Positions 42,101 to 50,261 of a stretch of 64,000 nucleotides of DNA are shown here, one piece after another. Each line of letters opens with the position of its first letter. Position 1 is the first letter of the stretch. The DNA comes from Prochlorococcus marinus (GTDB taxonomy: Bacteria > Cyanobacteriota > Cyanobacteriia > PCC-6307 > Cyanobiaceae), in the NCBI RefSeq assembly GCF_001180325.1, contig NZ_CVSZ01000016.1, positions 1-64,000 of the forward strand, written 5' to 3'. The notes under the pieces were generated by a model. It was not told the DNA's origin, ran no database searches, and saw only the letters and a list, made by a program, of their open reading frames with translations. The translations under genes were made by a program, and so were the position numbers.

Positions 42101-42283
42101 TAATTCATAAAGAGCACTTATTTTGTTTTTTATAGTTATTTGTTCACGTAACCAATTCCCCAAAAAGTAATTGGGGACTACTATTTCTAATTTCTCATTT
42201 ATAGGTGGAGGACAAATTTTTATTTCCTCTGCTAACAGCTCACTAATTACTTCAATTTTATTTGACTTATAAAGATTGAGCAA
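39101..42283 (-). CDS. recC: Exodeoxyribonuclease V subunit RecC
   Basis: RecC is the Chi-scanning subunit of RecBCD, an inactive helicase-like scaffold. The 1,060-aa protein is recognised by LYKSNKIEVISELLAEEI at the N terminus, the PNYFLGNWLREQIT segment, DIAILSPQTNLIKPYLRYIF, and LIDMNSVNYPKLPNNENINL with a C-terminal inactive nuclease-like region (LSELIYWFKTPQKYWL). It is first in the recC-ICMT-recB-recD unit. Sequence drift from E. coli RecC means the recognised Chi sequence may differ. Confidence 0.92.
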   Translation of the reverse strand: MLNLYKSNKIEVISELLAEEIKICPPPINEKLEIVVPNYFLGNWLREQITIKNKISALYELKTISTYTETLLTNFFPAIDMSAWNFESIKWGIIDSLEELNSFKESFPLRNWINKYLDNKKTIDGDIYNLTKKITNNFIDYLIFRPEMIAQWNRYEINSSNLFKNLNTDQFWQPILYKLLEEKISEKPSCLYMIEVIKNLRKIKNVQFQVPNQIYIFSDNNLSKLHINFYSELSKFIKVNLYLLSPGEDLWNRINCLEGELEFDDNESKFNLNNTNIEKIFGKFGANFQKLIDENIYKEGINLKNNLVYLDPTTNFHNKKDIPLLNQIQKRLIDNNSDDFIVSERDDSILLCEHFNQNSQFEYLRNKIIETINSCENIKYSDIAILSPQTNLIKPYLRYIFNNELINGEKIPYFFIDEDNNDYSGIYEFLIDITEIASEKITLEKIDYILSKKVTQNIFDFNITEKDEIIFLITQAGFHWGLDEKERLGEDKNTLDWCINRITLGLIYDKEVNLSTFNLKPFSYKNISLDLNKWVKILIHLKKYINLIRGSFSYSNWVEKIKFILKSISDYNANFNLEISEINRILDNHAIPLITDDLILLKVFREILISCINKVKYQTKSRVNKILVCDIENSRHIPHKVIFLIDMNSVNYPKLPNNENINLLKNKYHLGDPAVFEREKYAFLEVLIACRDKFIVTWVKNDKDNKKLDVSFPIKELISFFDSFLNQSQRELIIKDSDLNKNEIIDLDQSKIVKSNYSLIENINWNEKKFDIENYKLSELIYWFKTPQKYWLNKNNISPKEIFFHHPDEENVSNLQKSQLITKIIQQVEIDNHNIIDDLNELSINDQLAENGIIMPKNSIFTKEKEIKDLLSSLSASLSQHKKINKIYVKSNANKEEYLIADDTVIELINAKLSLSRLTEAWIKLLFISSLKENVKRTKVIFRTENNYKSQIIQSPGATESNLILEEYINIFKNYSEKCLPLPPESAYKYVEAKIKSKNEKKAFTDKWIGNKNFSKGERDNIEMKMCFGNEKEPDFFLGNNNFDQLSYRLYGPLIKALKK

Positions 42284-42300
42284 TTTACTAAATGGTTATA

Positions 42301-42618
42301 TTACTCAACTTTAAATGGATCAATTATTTCTGCATTAGGACATTCGAATTCCCCCACAGCAACAAACTCTAAACGAAGCTTTAAGAAAGTTATAAATTTT
42401 TTATCAGTCGATAAAACAACTGCTGGGGTAGATGGAATTTTTGCTTTTAGATCAGCAAATTGGGTAGTTTGTAAAAATGATGGATTTTTTAAGAGCCAAA
42501 AATCTATTTCTTTATTATTTTCTTTATAGTTCCTCACCCTCTCTTTCAAAATTTCATCAAGTGGTTCTTCAACTGTTAAAAACTTTTCACTTGCCGCAAC
42601 GAAAAAGTATGTTGTCAT
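42301..42618 (-). CDS. MgPME-cyclase complex-like family protein (DUF2488)
   Basis: The 105-aa protein matches the small cyanobacterial/plastid family annotated as MgPME-cyclase complex family protein. The start MTTYFFVAASEKFLTVEEPL, then EIDFWLLKNPSFL and FITFLKLRLEFVAVGEFECP are characteristic. The name implies a link to the Mg-protoporphyrin monomethyl ester cyclase step of chlorophyll synthesis, but the biochemical role is not settled. It lies 8 bp after pdxJ and 17 bp before recC on the same strand. Confidence 0.85.
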   Translation of the reverse strand: MTTYFFVAASEKFLTVEEPLDEILKERVRNYKENNKEIDFWLLKNPSFLQTTQFADLKAKIPSTPAVVLSTDKKFITFLKLRLEFVAVGEFECPNAEIIDPFKVE

Positions 42619-42626
42619 TTTGGAAT

Positions 42627-43343
42627 TTAATTTGATGTGATAAGGGACTTCATTTCACGTACAGACTTTACTAATCCTATCGCTAAAGCCCTTGCAACAA
42701 TACTATGACCTATGTTCAACTCGTTCATATTGTTAATTGATGCAATTTTTTTAACATTATTGTAGTTCAGGCCATGACCAGCATTAACAACTAATCCAAG
42801 GTCATTTGCTAAATGTGTAGACTCTATAATCCTTTGGAGCTCTTTATATTGTTCAGATCCCGATAGTTCAGCATATTTTCCAGTATGTAATTCTATAAAG
42901 TCAAAACCTATTTCTTTGGAATAATTTATCTGTTCACTAAGAGGATCAATAAATGCACTTACTTCTATATTTGAATCCCTTAAATCTCCAACAAAACTCT
43001 TAAGGTATTGCGCATTACTTTTTACATCCAACCCGCCTTCAGTAGTAACTTCCTCTCTTTTCTCAGGAACAAGGGTTACATAATCGGGAAGAGTTTTTTT
43101 TGCAATTTCTAACATTTCTTCTGTAGCAGCCATCTCTAAATTGAGTTTTGTTTTTATAGTCTCTTTCAAAAGGAATACATCTCTATCTTGTATATGTCTT
43201 CTATCTTCTCTTAGATGAACTGTTATGGAGTCTGCACCTCCTAATTCGGCTAAAAAAGCAAACTGCACAGGATCAGGCTCCACAGTTTTCCTTGCTTGCC
43301 TTACATTTGCAATATGATCAATGTTTACTCCTAAAGTAGCCAT
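42627..43343 (-). CDS. pdxJ: Pyridoxine 5'-phosphate synthase
   Basis: PdxJ condenses 3-amino-2-oxopropyl phosphate and deoxyxylulose 5-phosphate into pyridoxine 5'-phosphate. I place the start at the ATG at 43343 (238 aa), since MATLGVNIDHIANVRQAR is the family's normal N terminus. The open frame runs a further 46 codons upstream, but that part is hydrophobic, unconserved and overlaps the divergent promoter region. Further marks are VHLREDRRHIQD, EMAATEEML, VPEKREEVTTEGGLD and VNAGHGLNY. Confidence 0.94.
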   Translation of the reverse strand: MATLGVNIDHIANVRQARKTVEPDPVQFAFLAELGGADSITVHLREDRRHIQDRDVFLLKETIKTKLNLEMAATEEMLEIAKKTLPDYVTLVPEKREEVTTEGGLDVKSNAQYLKSFVGDLRDSNIEVSAFIDPLSEQINYSKEIGFDFIELHTGKYAELSGSEQYKELQRIIESTHLANDLGLVVNAGHGLNYNNVKKIASINNMNELNIGHSIVARALAIGLVKSVREMKSLITSN

Positions 43344-43443
43344 AATTTTGAAAATCTTAGTTTCTAGACAATCTAGTAACCGCCCAATAATAGCTAATAA
43401 AAAAAGGCAAGCACTTAAATTATTAATATATAGTAAATAGAAC

Positions 43444-44118
43444 TTGAAGAAGAATTCCTTAGATATTTGGCATAAAATCAATCCTGTACTGGGATCTATT
43501 GCAATGTTCCTTACTCAGGACCTTATTTTGAGATTATTTTTTAGAAAAAAGAAAGTATTAAAAAATGGTTTTTCGATTCCCATAAATTCCTCTATCATTT
43601 TAGCTCCAACCCACAGATCAAGGTGGGACGGCTTAATACTCACCATGGCAATGGGTAGAAGGGTAACAAAAAAGGATTGTAGATTTATGGTTACTAAATC
43701 CGAAATGAGAGGAATACAAGGTTGGTTTTTAAAAAGACTCGGATGTTTTTCGATAAATCAATTATCGCCATCCCTCTCAGCTTTAAGATATGCGATTGAT
43801 CTTATAGAAAAAGGCGAACAACTAGTTGTTTTCCCCGAAGGAAAGATTAATAGATATGGAAAAAAATTAGTTCTCAAAGAAGGACTATACAGATTAGCCA
43901 GATTAGCTACCAAAAAAACTACCTCTATTTTTATTCTTCCAATTGGAATTGCTTACAGCAAAATACCTCCGAACTTTAGGGGCGAGTTTTGTTTATCCTT
44001 TGGGAAACCAATACCAATAAATGATTACTCAAACTTTACTATTAAGGAATTTAATAAATTCCTAAATGAAAAAATGACTCAAGAGGAAAAAAAAGCTTTA
44101 AAAAATGTAGGTAGATGA
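43444..44118 (+). CDS. plsC: 1-acyl-sn-glycerol-3-phosphate acyltransferase (PlsC family)
   Basis: PlsC adds the second acyl chain in phosphatidate synthesis. The catalytic HX4D motif reads HRSRWD (H57-D62), and VFPEGKINRYG is the substrate-binding EGT-like block. The 224-aa product uses a TTG start at 43444; the next in-frame ATG (MFLTQDL) would remove 20 residues and is also possible. The gene is divergent from pdxJ. Confidence 0.88.
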   Translation: MKKNSLDIWHKINPVLGSIAMFLTQDLILRLFFRKKKVLKNGFSIPINSSIILAPTHRSRWDGLILTMAMGRRVTKKDCRFMVTKSEMRGIQGWFLKRLGCFSINQLSPSLSALRYAIDLIEKGEQLVVFPEGKINRYGKKLVLKEGLYRLARLATKKTTSIFILPIGIAYSKIPPNFRGEFCLSFGKPIPINDYSNFTIKEFNKFLNEKMTQEEKKALKNVGR

Positions 44119-44161
44119 ATCTGCAATAAGTTACTATAAATTTTAATAATTGAATTAGAAA

Positions 44162-44677
44162 ATGAAATTCTTAAAATTAATTCCAATTTTGTTTATATTT
44201 TTTGGAAATGTTCCTTACAAAAATGAAGTTCATGCAGAAATAAAGAATTCAGAAGACTTCAGGGTACTATCAAATGAGAGTGCGAATCTTTCAATCTCAA
44301 ACGTAGAATATTTAATAAATGAAGGTGATAAATTTATTAAAAAAGGGGATTTCGAAAAAGCTAAGGATTTTTACCTAGATGCTAGAAAACTAGCAAAGCA
44401 ACTTGCGTCTTTTTATTCTGATTTAAATTCATCCTTCAAAGGATTTGATGCGAGAATACCAAAGGAAATGCAAAGAAAAGGTAAGCAAACATTACAAATT
44501 TTGGCAGAATCAAATGAGAGATTAGCTTCTATGTATATAAAAACTGAAAAGCCTGAGGTTGCAGTACCCTTACTTATTGAAACAATTAGAATAATGTCAC
44601 CTAATAGTGCAGAAGGCAAAAAAGCTTATGAAAAATTGATCCAACTAGGTTTTGTTGAGACAAAATACAAAGGTTAA
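44162..44677 (+). CDS. Conserved secreted TPR-like hypothetical protein
   Basis: The 171-aa product has a signal peptide (about 1-27, ending VHAE). The mature part is helical, with a TPR-like repeat (INEGDKFIKKGDFEKAKDFY, then LDARKLAKQLASFYSDLNSS) and a second helix-turn-helix region (ERLASMYIKTEKPEVAVPLL). It resembles a conserved picocyanobacterial family of unknown role. It begins 44 bp after plsC, and bolA follows 13 bp later, so it belongs to the plsC-...-grxD run. Confidence 0.7.
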   Translation: MKFLKLIPILFIFFGNVPYKNEVHAEIKNSEDFRVLSNESANLSISNVEYLINEGDKFIKKGDFEKAKDFYLDARKLAKQLASFYSDLNSSFKGFDARIPKEMQRKGKQTLQILAESNERLASMYIKTEKPEVAVPLLIETIRIMSPNSAEGKKAYEKLIQLGFVETKYKG

Positions 44678-44689
44678 TTAAAATTTATT

Positions 44690-44920
44690 ATGATTACAAA
44701 AAAAGACGTCATTGAATTAATCACTAAAAAAATTCCAAGTTCCCAAGTTTTTGTTGAAAACCTCAAAGGAAATGATCATTTGCAAGTAACTGTAATTGCA
44801 TCTGAATTCAATGGATTATCATTAGTTAAACAACACCAGCTAGTATATTCTGCTTTGAAGGAAGAATTAGCTTCAGAGACTATCCATGCACTGGCATTAA
44901 AAACAGAAACTCCAAATTGA
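44690..44920 (+). CDS. BolA-family protein
   Basis: The 76-aa protein has the BolA fold sequence VFVENLKGNDHLQVTVIASEF, then NGLSLVKQHQLVYSAL, which is typical of the family. BolA proteins pair with CGFS monothiol glutaredoxins to hold a [2Fe-2S] cluster. The glutaredoxin gene follows 4 bp downstream, which supports this partnership. It has the compact BolA2-like length. Confidence 0.92.
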   Translation: MITKKDVIELITKKIPSSQVFVENLKGNDHLQVTVIASEFNGLSLVKQHQLVYSALKEELASETIHALALKTETPN

Positions 44921-44923
44921 ATT

Positions 44924-45247
44924 ATGGACAACCTAACAAAAGATAAAATACAAAAACTGATTGACTCTAATCCGGTGATGGTTTTCATGAAAGGGACAAA
45001 ATTAATGCCTCAATGCGGTTTTTCCAACAATGTAGTTCAAATACTAAATTCTCTAGGGGTAGAATTTGGTGCGTTTGATGTTTTAAGTGATTTCACTATA
45101 AGAGAAGGTATCAAAGAATATTCAGATTGGCCAACAATTCCTCAAGTTTACTTAAAAGGAGAATTTCTTGGTGGATCAGACATTCTTATTGAGATGTACA
45201 ACTCTGGATCTCTTAAAGAAAAAATAGAAATTGAATTAGCGTCTTAA
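44924..45247 (+). CDS. grxD: Monothiol glutaredoxin (Grx4 type)
   Basis: The 107-aa protein is a CGFS-type glutaredoxin: MPQCGFSNN places the active Cys at 31. [18 protein letters not shown] is the glutathione-binding and cis-proline region. Such proteins carry and transfer [2Fe-2S] clusters, commonly with BolA, whose gene is immediately upstream. Full length. Confidence 0.95.
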   Translation: MDNLTKDKIQKLIDSNPVMVFMKGTKLMPQCGFSNNVVQILNSLGVEFGAFDVLSDFTIREGIKEYSDWPTIPQVYLKGEFLGGSDILIEMYNSGSLKEKIEIELAS

Positions 45248-45295
45248 GACAATTAGTGAGTATAAATACTTTATTGATTAATAAAAATTAATATT

Positions 45296-45565
45296 TTAAT
45301 TATTTTTTTTATCAAAAAATCCTTTATTCCCATCTCCATCTGGATCAATAAAACTTGACGGATCTAAAATCCATCGTTCAATTAGTCTTTCTAATTTCTC
45401 TTGATCCTTTTGCTCTAAACTACTGCAATTCCTTAATGCTTGGAGATAACCATCACTATATAATTTAAGATCAGATGGCGTATGAAAACGAGTAACTAAG
45501 TCTTGGCAGCTATCGCAAATTGACTGAAAATGACGAATTGCTTTGGGGTTTTCAAATGATGTCAT
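45296..45565 (-). CDS. DUF6761 family protein
   Basis: The 89-aa soluble protein matches a conserved cyanobacterial family (DUF6761): AIRHFQSICDSCQDLVTRFHT, SDGYLQALRNCS and the acidic tail FIDPDGDGNKGFF. The CDSC pair and the DPDGDGN loop, which looks like a calcium-binding turn, are notable. Function is unknown. It is convergent with grxD (48-bp gap) and divergent from the response regulator gene. Confidence 0.75.
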   Translation of the reverse strand: MTSFENPKAIRHFQSICDSCQDLVTRFHTPSDLKLYSDGYLQALRNCSSLEQKDQEKLERLIERWILDPSSFIDPDGDGNKGFFDKKNN

Positions 45566-45651
45566 AATTTGATAAATTCTGATTTTTATTTAGCATTTGT
45601 TATACCTTATTAAGAACGATCAAAAATTGCCTGGCCAAACAGTAATTAAGA

Positions 45652-46389
45652 ATGCAATCAACTCAGCAAATCTTAGCTTCAACTCCTGGCAGTTCACAAT
45701 TGCCTACGAGCTCTCAAACTCCCTCAAGAGTTCTAGTTGTTGAACCTCACCCCACACTTAGAACAGTCCTTGTGCAAAGGCTTCGCCAAGATGGCCATTT
45801 AGCTGCAGCAGTAGGCACAGCTGCAGAAGCTATTGACTTATGCAGAGAACAATCACCTGACTTATTAATTAGCGCAGAAATCCTTGAGCAGAATACTGCA
45901 ATGAGGCTAGCCCAACAACTGGGATCTTCAGTCATAGTTTTAACTGCAAGATCAGGTGTTGAAGCTTTAGTAAATCTATTAGATGAAGGGGCAGATGACG
46001 TTCTCAGAAAACCTTTTGGACTCGAAGAGCTTGCAGCACGTTGCAGAACACTCTTAAAAAGGGGAAGGATAGGATTACAAGAAAAAGTTGCCGTTGGACC
46101 TTTAGAAGTTCATCTTCTTTTAAGACAAGTTACACTAAGCGAGAAGCCAGTAGAATTAAGCCCTAGGGAGTTTGCACTGCTTTGCGCCCTTCTAATGCCA
46201 CCTGGAATGGTAAGAAGTCGTCAAGAGCTCTTAAGGATGGCCTGGCCTCCCTTTAGTGGTGGCCCTAGGTCTGTTGATACCCAGGTATTAACTTTGCGGA
46301 GAAAACTAGAACAGGCAGGATTGGGAGAAGGTGGGGGAATAACCACTGTTAGACAACAAGGTTATAGATTCAGTGTTGATAATATTTAA
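45652..46389 (+). CDS. OmpR-type response regulator with degenerate receiver
   Basis: The 245-aa protein has a low-complexity N-terminal 25 residues, a receiver-like domain (26-135) and an OmpR/PhoB winged-helix DNA-binding domain (about 147-243; LSPREFALLCALLMPPG, RSVDTQVLTLRRKLEQ). The receiver lacks its key acids. The usual Asp pair reads E31-P32, and the phosphoacceptor region reads PDLLISAE, with A75 or E76 where Asp is expected. T98 (VLTAR) and K120 (LRKPF) are kept. It may therefore act without phosphorylation. Its bases look visibly GC-richer than neighbouring genes. The stop shares a TTAA with the convergent gene. Confidence 0.85.
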   Translation: MQSTQQILASTPGSSQLPTSSQTPSRVLVVEPHPTLRTVLVQRLRQDGHLAAAVGTAAEAIDLCREQSPDLLISAEILEQNTAMRLAQQLGSSVIVLTARSGVEALVNLLDEGADDVLRKPFGLEELAARCRTLLKRGRIGLQEKVAVGPLEVHLLLRQVTLSEKPVELSPREFALLCALLMPPGMVRSRQELLRMAWPPFSGGPRSVDTQVLTLRRKLEQAGLGEGGGITTVRQQGYRFSVDNI

Positions 46390-46892
46390 TTCAGAAAAGC
46401 AAAGATTTCACCAATAATCATAAAAAACGATAGTAATGTTAGTAATTTATATGTCCATAGTGGTGAAATGTAAGATATGTCACTAATATCAATTCCAGTA
46501 TTACTAGAAACAATTGATAAGAATTTCTCAAAGTTTTCTACTCTTTGTGGGACAAGAAAATTATCGCCTCGAAAAGTATTAAAATAATAAACCTTACTAC
46601 CCTGACTGGTCGGAAAAGATTTGATTAATTTAATATCTTTCCAAGAAATTTCCCAATTTTTTTTCCCAAAGAATTTAGAAATAAAGCTACTTTTGTATGA
46701 AATTTTATTACTGCAAATTTCTACATAATCACTTGTGATATTGATTATAAAATATAGTCCCAGGAAAAAAATTATAATCGAGAAAATTTTTAATTTTTCA
46801 ATTGAAATAAATGGTAAAGGAATTGTAAGCGCTATATAGAGAGAAATTAACGAACTTTTTACAACAAAAAGAGTTTTAAACTTTTCAATCAT
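46386..46892 (-). CDS. Membrane protein of unknown function (PH-like)
   Basis: The 168-aa protein has two N-terminal transmembrane segments (about 12-30 and 33-53), a soluble beta-rich middle (ISWKDIKLIKSFPTSQGSKV, YYFNTFRGDNFLVPQR) and a final TM segment (about 148-166). The middle part is reminiscent of a bacterial PH-like domain, but this is a weak call. It lies 15 bp after crtH on the same strand. Confidence 0.6.
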   Translation of the reverse strand: MIEKFKTLFVVKSSLISLYIALTIPLPFISIEKLKIFSIIIFFLGLYFIINITSDYVEICSNKISYKSSFISKFFGKKNWEISWKDIKLIKSFPTSQGSKVYYFNTFRGDNFLVPQRVENFEKFLSIVSSNTGIDISDISYISPLWTYKLLTLLSFFMIIGEIFAFLN

Positions 46893-46907
46893 TTCAGAAG
46901 TATCCTT

Positions 46908-48452
46908 TTAGTCGGGCAATTTAAAACTGTTTATGTTTAATTTTGAGCCTATTTTGTGAGCGCAAGCGTATCCACTAAAAGCAACTGCATTTAGGCCTTG
47001 ACCAGGAAAGCATGAATCACCTACGCAATAAAGATTTTGAATTTTTGTAGTATTGAAAGGCATTGGTAAAAGTCCAAGCAACTTTTTACTGGGAATTGGT
47101 CCATAACTACCTTCATATCTTCCAAGAAACTTTTTATGAGTTTTCGGAGTCCCAATTTCTTTGTGATCAATATTGTGTTCAAGATTAGGAATAATAGATG
47201 ATATTTTTTCAATAAGAAATAAAAAATATTTTTCTTTCTTTAGCAAATATTCTTTCCTTGATAGCCCCTCCCATTCACTCATTGAGGAAGGAGTAAATGC
47301 ATGTATGATATGTTTACCCTCTGGAGCTAAAGACGAGTCAAGCAAAGTAGGTATAGAAACGAAAATTACTCCCTGTTCACTTTCTAATTCATCCCAATTT
47401 TCAACGATTATATGATGACAATTAAAATTATCGGATATTAGATTTTTTTCTACTCCAAGGTGAATCGAAACAAAAGAGGGCGAAGGTTTATAAGTTTCTG
47501 ACCATTTATATTCATTTTTTGGGATATTTTTACTCGAAATTAATCCTTTAGTATTATTTTTTAATCCAAATGTATCCCATCTAGTGGAGTTGGATACAAT
47601 AATGTTTGAATATAATTCTTCCCCATTTGAAAGCTTTACTCCTATCGCTTTCTCATCCTTTAAAAGAATTTCAGTCACGTTAGCTTTATATCTTATATCG
47701 CCTCCTAATTTTTGTATCCCAGTAACTAACTTTTCTGCTATTGTCCCCACTCCTCCTTTTGGATAATTTATACCTCCAACATGTCTATCAGTAAAAACCA
47801 TTCCCGCATTAATCATGGGAGTTTTGAGCGCTGGCATTACAGACCAACAAAAACATTCAATATCGATAAATTTTAAAAGTTCAGGATCTTTTATAAATTT
47901 TCTCGCTACATCTCCTGCATTTACCGGTAACCATCTAGCTAATCCTAAACAGGATAATGGAGATTTAAAGAAAACTTTAAAAAGATAACTTGGATCCTCT
48001 ATTGATAAAAGTGGCATGGTATCTAAACATCTAAATACACTTGCACAAGTATCGTAGAATTTCTTGATACCTTTTTTTTCCTTAGGGAAAATCTCTGTTA
48101 ATTTATTTATAAATTGCTCATAATTTTTATCAACAGAAATATTAAAATTATTTGGTAAGTGATATTCCAATTGAACAGGATCAGGAATAGTTTCGCATTT
48201 TTCATTTACATCACTTAGAGCACGAGTTAATAAATTGGTATAACCTTTATCTCCAAATCCAAATATCATAGAGGCACCAACATCAAAGGTATAGCCTTTC
48301 CTCTTGAAAGAGCCCCCACTTCCTCCCGGGATAATATATTTCTCAAGAACTAATACTCGAGCTCCTTTAGCAGCTAGTTGTGATGCTGTTACTAAGCCTC
48401 CAATTCCTGAGCCGATAATAATTGCATCTAAATTTTCCTTATAAGATTTCAT
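46908..48452 (-). CDS. crtH: Carotenoid (prolycopene) isomerase
   Basis: CrtH/CrtISO converts poly-cis-lycopene to all-trans lycopene in carotenoid synthesis. The 514-aa protein is an FAD-dependent CrtI-like oxidoreductase with the dinucleotide fold IIIGSGIGGLVTASQLA near the N terminus. CrtISO-type segments include EKYIIPGGSGGSFKRKGYTF, VGASMIFGFGDKG and the C-terminal NLYCVGDSCFPGQGLNAVAF. Related CrtI-family members exist, but the GGSGGSF and FPGQGLNAV sequences fit the isomerase group. Confidence 0.9.
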   Translation of the reverse strand: MKSYKENLDAIIIGSGIGGLVTASQLAAKGARVLVLEKYIIPGGSGGSFKRKGYTFDVGASMIFGFGDKGYTNLLTRALSDVNEKCETIPDPVQLEYHLPNNFNISVDKNYEQFINKLTEIFPKEKKGIKKFYDTCASVFRCLDTMPLLSIEDPSYLFKVFFKSPLSCLGLARWLPVNAGDVARKFIKDPELLKFIDIECFCWSVMPALKTPMINAGMVFTDRHVGGINYPKGGVGTIAEKLVTGIQKLGGDIRYKANVTEILLKDEKAIGVKLSNGEELYSNIIVSNSTRWDTFGLKNNTKGLISSKNIPKNEYKWSETYKPSPSFVSIHLGVEKNLISDNFNCHHIIVENWDELESEQGVIFVSIPTLLDSSLAPEGKHIIHAFTPSSMSEWEGLSRKEYLLKKEKYFLFLIEKISSIIPNLEHNIDHKEIGTPKTHKKFLGRYEGSYGPIPSKKLLGLLPMPFNTTKIQNLYCVGDSCFPGQGLNAVAFSGYACAHKIGSKLNINSFKLPD

Positions 48453-48476
48453 TTTTTGGATCTTTGATAATCAATC

Positions 48477-49889
48477 TTAGTAAATTTTGCTAACTAAGTG
48501 TTCATTTTCAAGAAAAGAATCTAGTGTTTTTTTAAAGTAATTCAAGGCAACTGTAGATCTTTCTTGATAAGCTTTGTACCTTAATCTTTTATCTTTAATT
48601 CTTTTAGTTAGTTCTGGAACCAAACCAAATGAAGCAGGCATTGGTTGGAATTTATACTTATTCTGGTTAGACAATATTTGATTTTTGTTACTAATAAAAT
48701 TCATTAGAGAACCAATCATTGATTCATCAGGAAAACTTACTGGTTTTTTACCCTTAGCTAATAATGATGCATTTATTCCTGCAAGCAAGCCCCCTGCTGC
48801 TGCTGCTGCATAACCTTCCGTACCGGTTATTTGACCCGCAGCAAAAAGATTTTCTCTTTTCATAAATTGCAATGTCGGTAAAAGTAATTTTGGAGATTCT
48901 AAAAAAGTATTTCTATGCATTACCCCAAAACGTACAAACTCAGCATTTTCTAAACCAGGAATCATCCTAAATATTCTTTTTTGCTCAGACCATTTGAGGT
49001 TAGTTTGAAAACCTACCATATTTAGCAATTTCCCCTCTAAATCTTCTTTTCTTAATTGGACAATTGCATGAGGTCGCTTTTTCAATCTATTTTCCTTATC
49101 AAATAAATCTCCCCATTTTGGATTCCATAACCCAATGGATTTCAATGGTCCATATCTCATTGTATCAACTCCTCTTCTAGCAATTTCTTCAATTGGTAAG
49201 CAACCTTCAAAGAAATTAGCTGACTCTTTCTCAAAGTCCTTTAAATTAGCTTGTTCACCTTCTATCAGCTCATTTCTGAAATGGATGTAATCATTTTTAT
49301 CCATTGGGCAATTAAGATATGCCGGATCACCTTTGTCGTACCTACTAGCTTTAAATACAATCTCTTGATTAATAGTATCTCCATAAATAATAGGACTAGC
49401 GGCATCAAAAAAATGACACTCATCGACACCTGTAAAAGCTTGAATTTCAGAGGACAATTTATCGGCAGTTAATGGACCAGTTGCGAGGATCGTTATATTG
49501 TTTTTGCTTGGGAGATCCAGTTGTTCAAATTTCTTAATTTCAATTAAAGGATGATTAGATAAAGCATCAGTTAAAGCGATACTAAATTTAGATCTATCAA
49601 CCGCCAAAGCACCTCCCGCTGGTACAGCAAACTTGTCTGCTGTTTGAACAATTAGTGATTTAAAAAATCTAAGTTCTTTTTGCAATAAACCTGCAGCTCG
49701 ATCTGGACTTAAAGCACCAAAACTATTACTACAAACTAATTCTCCAAACTCACCAGTATGATGAGCTGGAGTTAATTTAGTAGGTCTCATTTCAACTAAC
49801 TTAACTGATATCCCAGAATTTGCTACTTGCCAAGCAGCTTCGGATCCTGCAAGACCAGCTCCGATAACTATTACTTCTTTATCTATCAA
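48477..49889 (-). CDS. trmFO: tRNA (uracil-54-C5)-methyltransferase, folate/FAD-dependent
   Basis: TrmFO forms ribothymidine at tRNA position 54 using methylene-tetrahydrofolate and FAD. The N-terminal FAD fold [18 protein letters not shown] is followed by [25 protein letters not shown], a TrmFO/Gid hallmark. C226-type and other conserved positions lie in [23 protein letters not shown], with [21 protein letters not shown] near the C terminus. At 470 aa it is full length. It lies just downstream of psbY on the same strand. Confidence 0.96.
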   Translation of the reverse strand: MIDKEVIVIGAGLAGSEAAWQVANSGISVKLVEMRPTKLTPAHHTGEFGELVCSNSFGALSPDRAAGLLQKELRFFKSLIVQTADKFAVPAGGALAVDRSKFSIALTDALSNHPLIEIKKFEQLDLPSKNNITILATGPLTADKLSSEIQAFTGVDECHFFDAASPIIYGDTINQEIVFKASRYDKGDPAYLNCPMDKNDYIHFRNELIEGEQANLKDFEKESANFFEGCLPIEEIARRGVDTMRYGPLKSIGLWNPKWGDLFDKENRLKKRPHAIVQLRKEDLEGKLLNMVGFQTNLKWSEQKRIFRMIPGLENAEFVRFGVMHRNTFLESPKLLLPTLQFMKRENLFAAGQITGTEGYAAAAAGGLLAGINASLLAKGKKPVSFPDESMIGSLMNFISNKNQILSNQNKYKFQPMPASFGLVPELTKRIKDKRLRYKAYQERSTVALNYFKKTLDSFLENEHLVSKIY

Positions 49890-49895
49890 ATTGAA

Positions 49896-50012
49896 TTAAT
49901 CCTTGCCCAAAAAGTCCCTATTAAATTGCTCTCTTGCTGGTTTTTGAATATTAAACACAACCCATGCTAAAGCAGCAATAATGGGAGCAAAAACTACGAT
50001 TGTTCTAAGCAT
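49896..50012 (-). CDS. psbY: Photosystem II protein PsbY
   Basis: This 38-aa product reads [20 protein letters not shown] and then [18 protein letters not shown]. It is a single transmembrane helix with a basic stromal tail, as in cyanobacterial PsbY, a peripheral low-molecular-weight subunit next to cytochrome b559. The gene is too short for standard ORF cut-offs. It lies 6 bp upstream of trmFO on the same strand. Confidence 0.9.
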   Translation of the reverse strand: MLRTIVVFAPIIAALAWVVFNIQKPAREQFNRDFLGKD

Positions 50013-50189
50013 TTTTAAAGTCCAGTTAACTATTAAATTATTTTAACTTTTAACTGTAAATTTAGAGAGAAATTTTAATTTTTTATTTCATAAGTTAAGA
50101 ATTGTTTTTCTATTGTTCAACTTGAGATAAAAAGTTGTTTTTTTTACCTTAAGAAGGGATAATTTCATATGTACTCAATTTTACAAAAT

Positions 50190-50261
50190 GGGTCGCTAGC
50201 TCAGCGGTAGAGCATCCGGCTTTTAACCGGCTGGTCCTGAGTTCGAATCTCAGGCGACCCA
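50190..50261 (+). tRNA. tRNA-Lys (TTT)
   Basis: A 72-nt cloverleaf is visible. The acceptor GGGTCGC pairs with GCGACCC, the D arm is GCTCAGCGGTAGAGC, the anticodon loop CTTTTAA carries anticodon TTT, and the T arm is CTGAGTTCGAATCTCAG. The discriminator is A, and CCA is not encoded. Position 27-43 looks like a mismatch in the anticodon stem (T-C). Confidence 0.95.

Noticed and set aside
43344..43481. 46-codon N-terminal extension of pdxJ
   Set aside because: It is hydrophobic, unconserved and starts inside the divergent plsC frame. MATLGVNIDHIANVRQ is the normal PdxJ start.
45248..45295. Possible terminator hairpin between grxD and the DUF6761 gene (TTAAT-type inverted repeats)
   Set aside because: Only short A/T pairs without a GC-containing stem, expected by chance in this base composition.
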